The notes under the pieces: generated by a model
The model's input: the letters and a program-made list of their open reading frames with translations, nothing else
The model's database searches: none
What the model was told of the DNA's origin: nothing
Made by a program: the position numbers and the translations under genes
Shown: in pieces, positions 4,813 through 5,709 of the stretch
How positions within the stretch are numbered: position 1 is the first letter of the stretch
How the letters are laid out: each line of letters begins with the position of its first letter
DNA from: Coriobacteriales bacterium
GTDB lineage: Bacteria > Actinomycetota > Coriobacteriia > Coriobacteriales > UBA8131
DNA length: 5,709 bases
Assembly: GCA_031256575.1 (NCBI GenBank)
Contig: JAIRQI010000062.1
Location: 1 to 5,709 of the forward strand
Direction: 5' to 3'

Positions 4813-5709
4813 ATGGAAGCAATTCTATTAGAAATACTCGACCTACTGCAAGTAAATGAAGTCCTCAATGAGCAGGTCTTGGAGAAGGTCATCCATCGCC
4901 ATAACCAAGGGCGGGCTAACCCTGAGCAGTTTGCGAAAAAGCAGTTGCTGCCGTTTTATCTACGAGTCAAGCAGTCCGAGCCTGAACATTGGGCGGCATG
5001 GGAGGTTACCCCGCAACAGGAAGCCCGGCTCAAGCAGACCTTACGCATTAAACCGCGTCGTACTGCTTCCGGAGTGGCCACCATCACAGTCATCACCAAA
5101 CCCTGGAAGTGCTCTAATGATTGCCTGTTTTGCCCCAATGACATCCGCATGCCCAAGAGCTACCTGAGTGCTGAGCCAGCCTGTCAACGTGCTGAGCGCA
5201 ACTCATTTAACCCTTATCTACAGGTAATCTCCCGTTTGCAGACCTTGATTGATATGGGACATGCGACAGACAAAATAGAGTTAATCGTATTAGGTGGGAC
5301 ATGGAGTGATTATCCTCTTAGCTATCAGGTCTGGTTTGTAAAAGAGCTGTTTCGGGCTCTAAATGAATCTGAGGAGCAAAGCCTCCCGGTTGGGTTGTCA
5401 AGCAGCCTCAGCCAGTATCAACAGAATGAGTCGCTGGCTGCTGAGCTGCAACAGCAAGTCAACCAAGGTTTACTGAGCTACAACCAGGCAGTCGAACTGC
5501 TGTACAAGCAAAACCCGGTATACCAAAGCATCGCAAGTACGCAAACCGCCAGCTTTTCTGAGTTGATTGAGCAGCAGCAAACTAACGAGACAGCATTACA
5601 CCGGGTGGTAGGGCTGACTATCGAGACCCGTCCCGATGCCATTGATCCTGAACAGCTCTATCTACTACGGCGCTTGGGGTGTACCAAGATTCAGATCGGT
5701 ATCCAAAGT
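4813..5709 (+). CDS. elp3: Elp3-like radical SAM tRNA-modification enzyme, N-terminal part
   Basis: The frame is open from ATG 4813 to the right edge (299 codons), so the C-terminal remainder, including the expected GNAT acetyltransferase domain, is outside the window. Elp3 uses SAM and acetyl-CoA to attach a carboxymethyl-type group to C5 of wobble uridine in tRNA. Residues ~1-85 are a helical N-terminal region. The radical SAM [4Fe-4S] motif is C100-x3-C104-x2-C107, followed by MPKSYLS-EPA--RA-RN (113-130), LIVLGGTWSDYP (157-168), GLTIETRPD (267-275) and RRLGCTKIQIGIQS (286-299), all hallmarks of Elp3. Between ~187 and ~262 is a glutamine-rich segment that looks longer than in yeast Elp3. 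In-frame GTG 4810 is an alternative start. The gene is divergent from a Trm9-like methyltransferase. Confidence 0.93.
   Translation, partial: MEAILLEILDLLQVNEVLNEQVLEKVIHRHNQGRANPEQFAKKQLLPFYLRVKQSEPEHWAAWEVTPQQEARLKQTLRIKPRRTASGVATITVITKPWKCSNDCLFCPNDIRMPKSYLSAEPACQRAERNSFNPYLQVISRLQTLIDMGHATDKIELIVLGGTWSDYPLSYQVWFVKELFRALNESEEQSLPVGLSSSLSQYQQNESLAAELQQQVNQGLLSYNQAVELLYKQNPVYQSIASTQTASFSELIEQQQTNETALHRVVGLTIETRPDAIDPEQLYLLRRLGCTKIQIGIQS

Noticed and set aside
4856..5167. Plus-strand 103-codon frame and antisense 66-codon frame at the start of elp3
   Set aside because: Both overlap the Elp3 frame that carries the radical SAM motif and conserved blocks; they are out-of-frame shadows.
1..5709. 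CRISPR arrays, tRNA or rRNA genes, insertion sequences
   Set aside because: No regularly spaced repeats, tRNA-like cloverleaf, rRNA segments or transposase sequences were recognised by reading the window.

Overview
The window looks like bacterial chromosomal DNA of middling GC content, probably from an anaerobe that uses corrinoid (vitamin B12-type) methyl transfer. Two kinds of content point there: a cluster of uroporphyrinogen-decarboxylase-fold (URO-D/MtaA/MtbA/CmuA superfamily) proteins around a single corrinoid carrier protein, and a bacterial Elp3-type radical SAM enzyme. From memory, the Elp3 wording resembles versions seen in Coriobacteriia-type anaerobes. That taxonomic guess is weak and cannot be confirmed from this sequence alone.

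Left part (1-2527, plus strand): the 3' end of a short-form URO-D-family gene, then a complete corrinoid-binding protein (start 452) with the DxHxxG cobalamin-ligand motif, then a 399-aa long-form URO-D-family protein, then a tiny, very acidic 44-aa reading frame that overlaps the stop codon of the preceding gene and has its own strong ribosome binding site. A textbook rho-independent terminator at 2605-2641 closes this unit.

Middle (2528-3938): a 412-base gap without a convincing gene holds that terminator, a second heavily structured segment ending in TTTTT, a sigma-70-like promoter and a 12-bp tandem repeat. It leads into a complete 332-aa short-form URO-D-family protein, clearly paralogous to the truncated gene at the left edge. 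The inferred logic is a multi-component methyltransferase: one URO-D protein moves a methyl group from a donor substrate to the corrinoid protein, and another passes it on to a carrier such as tetrahydrofolate. Which protein plays which part cannot be read from the sequence. No reductive-activator gene is visible.

Right part (3939-5709): after a triplicated 8-bp repeat and a GC-rich hairpin shared by two convergent genes, the theme changes to tRNA modification. A minus-strand class I SAM-dependent methyltransferase carries several hallmarks of the Trm9/ALKBH8 wobble-uridine methyltransferase family. It is divergent, with only 30 bases between starts, from an elp3-like gene that runs off the right edge. 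In eukaryotes Elp3 initiates cm5U34 formation and Trm9 methylates that product to an ester, so the pair suggests a bacterial two-step wobble-uridine pathway. This is the most striking biological inference in the window.
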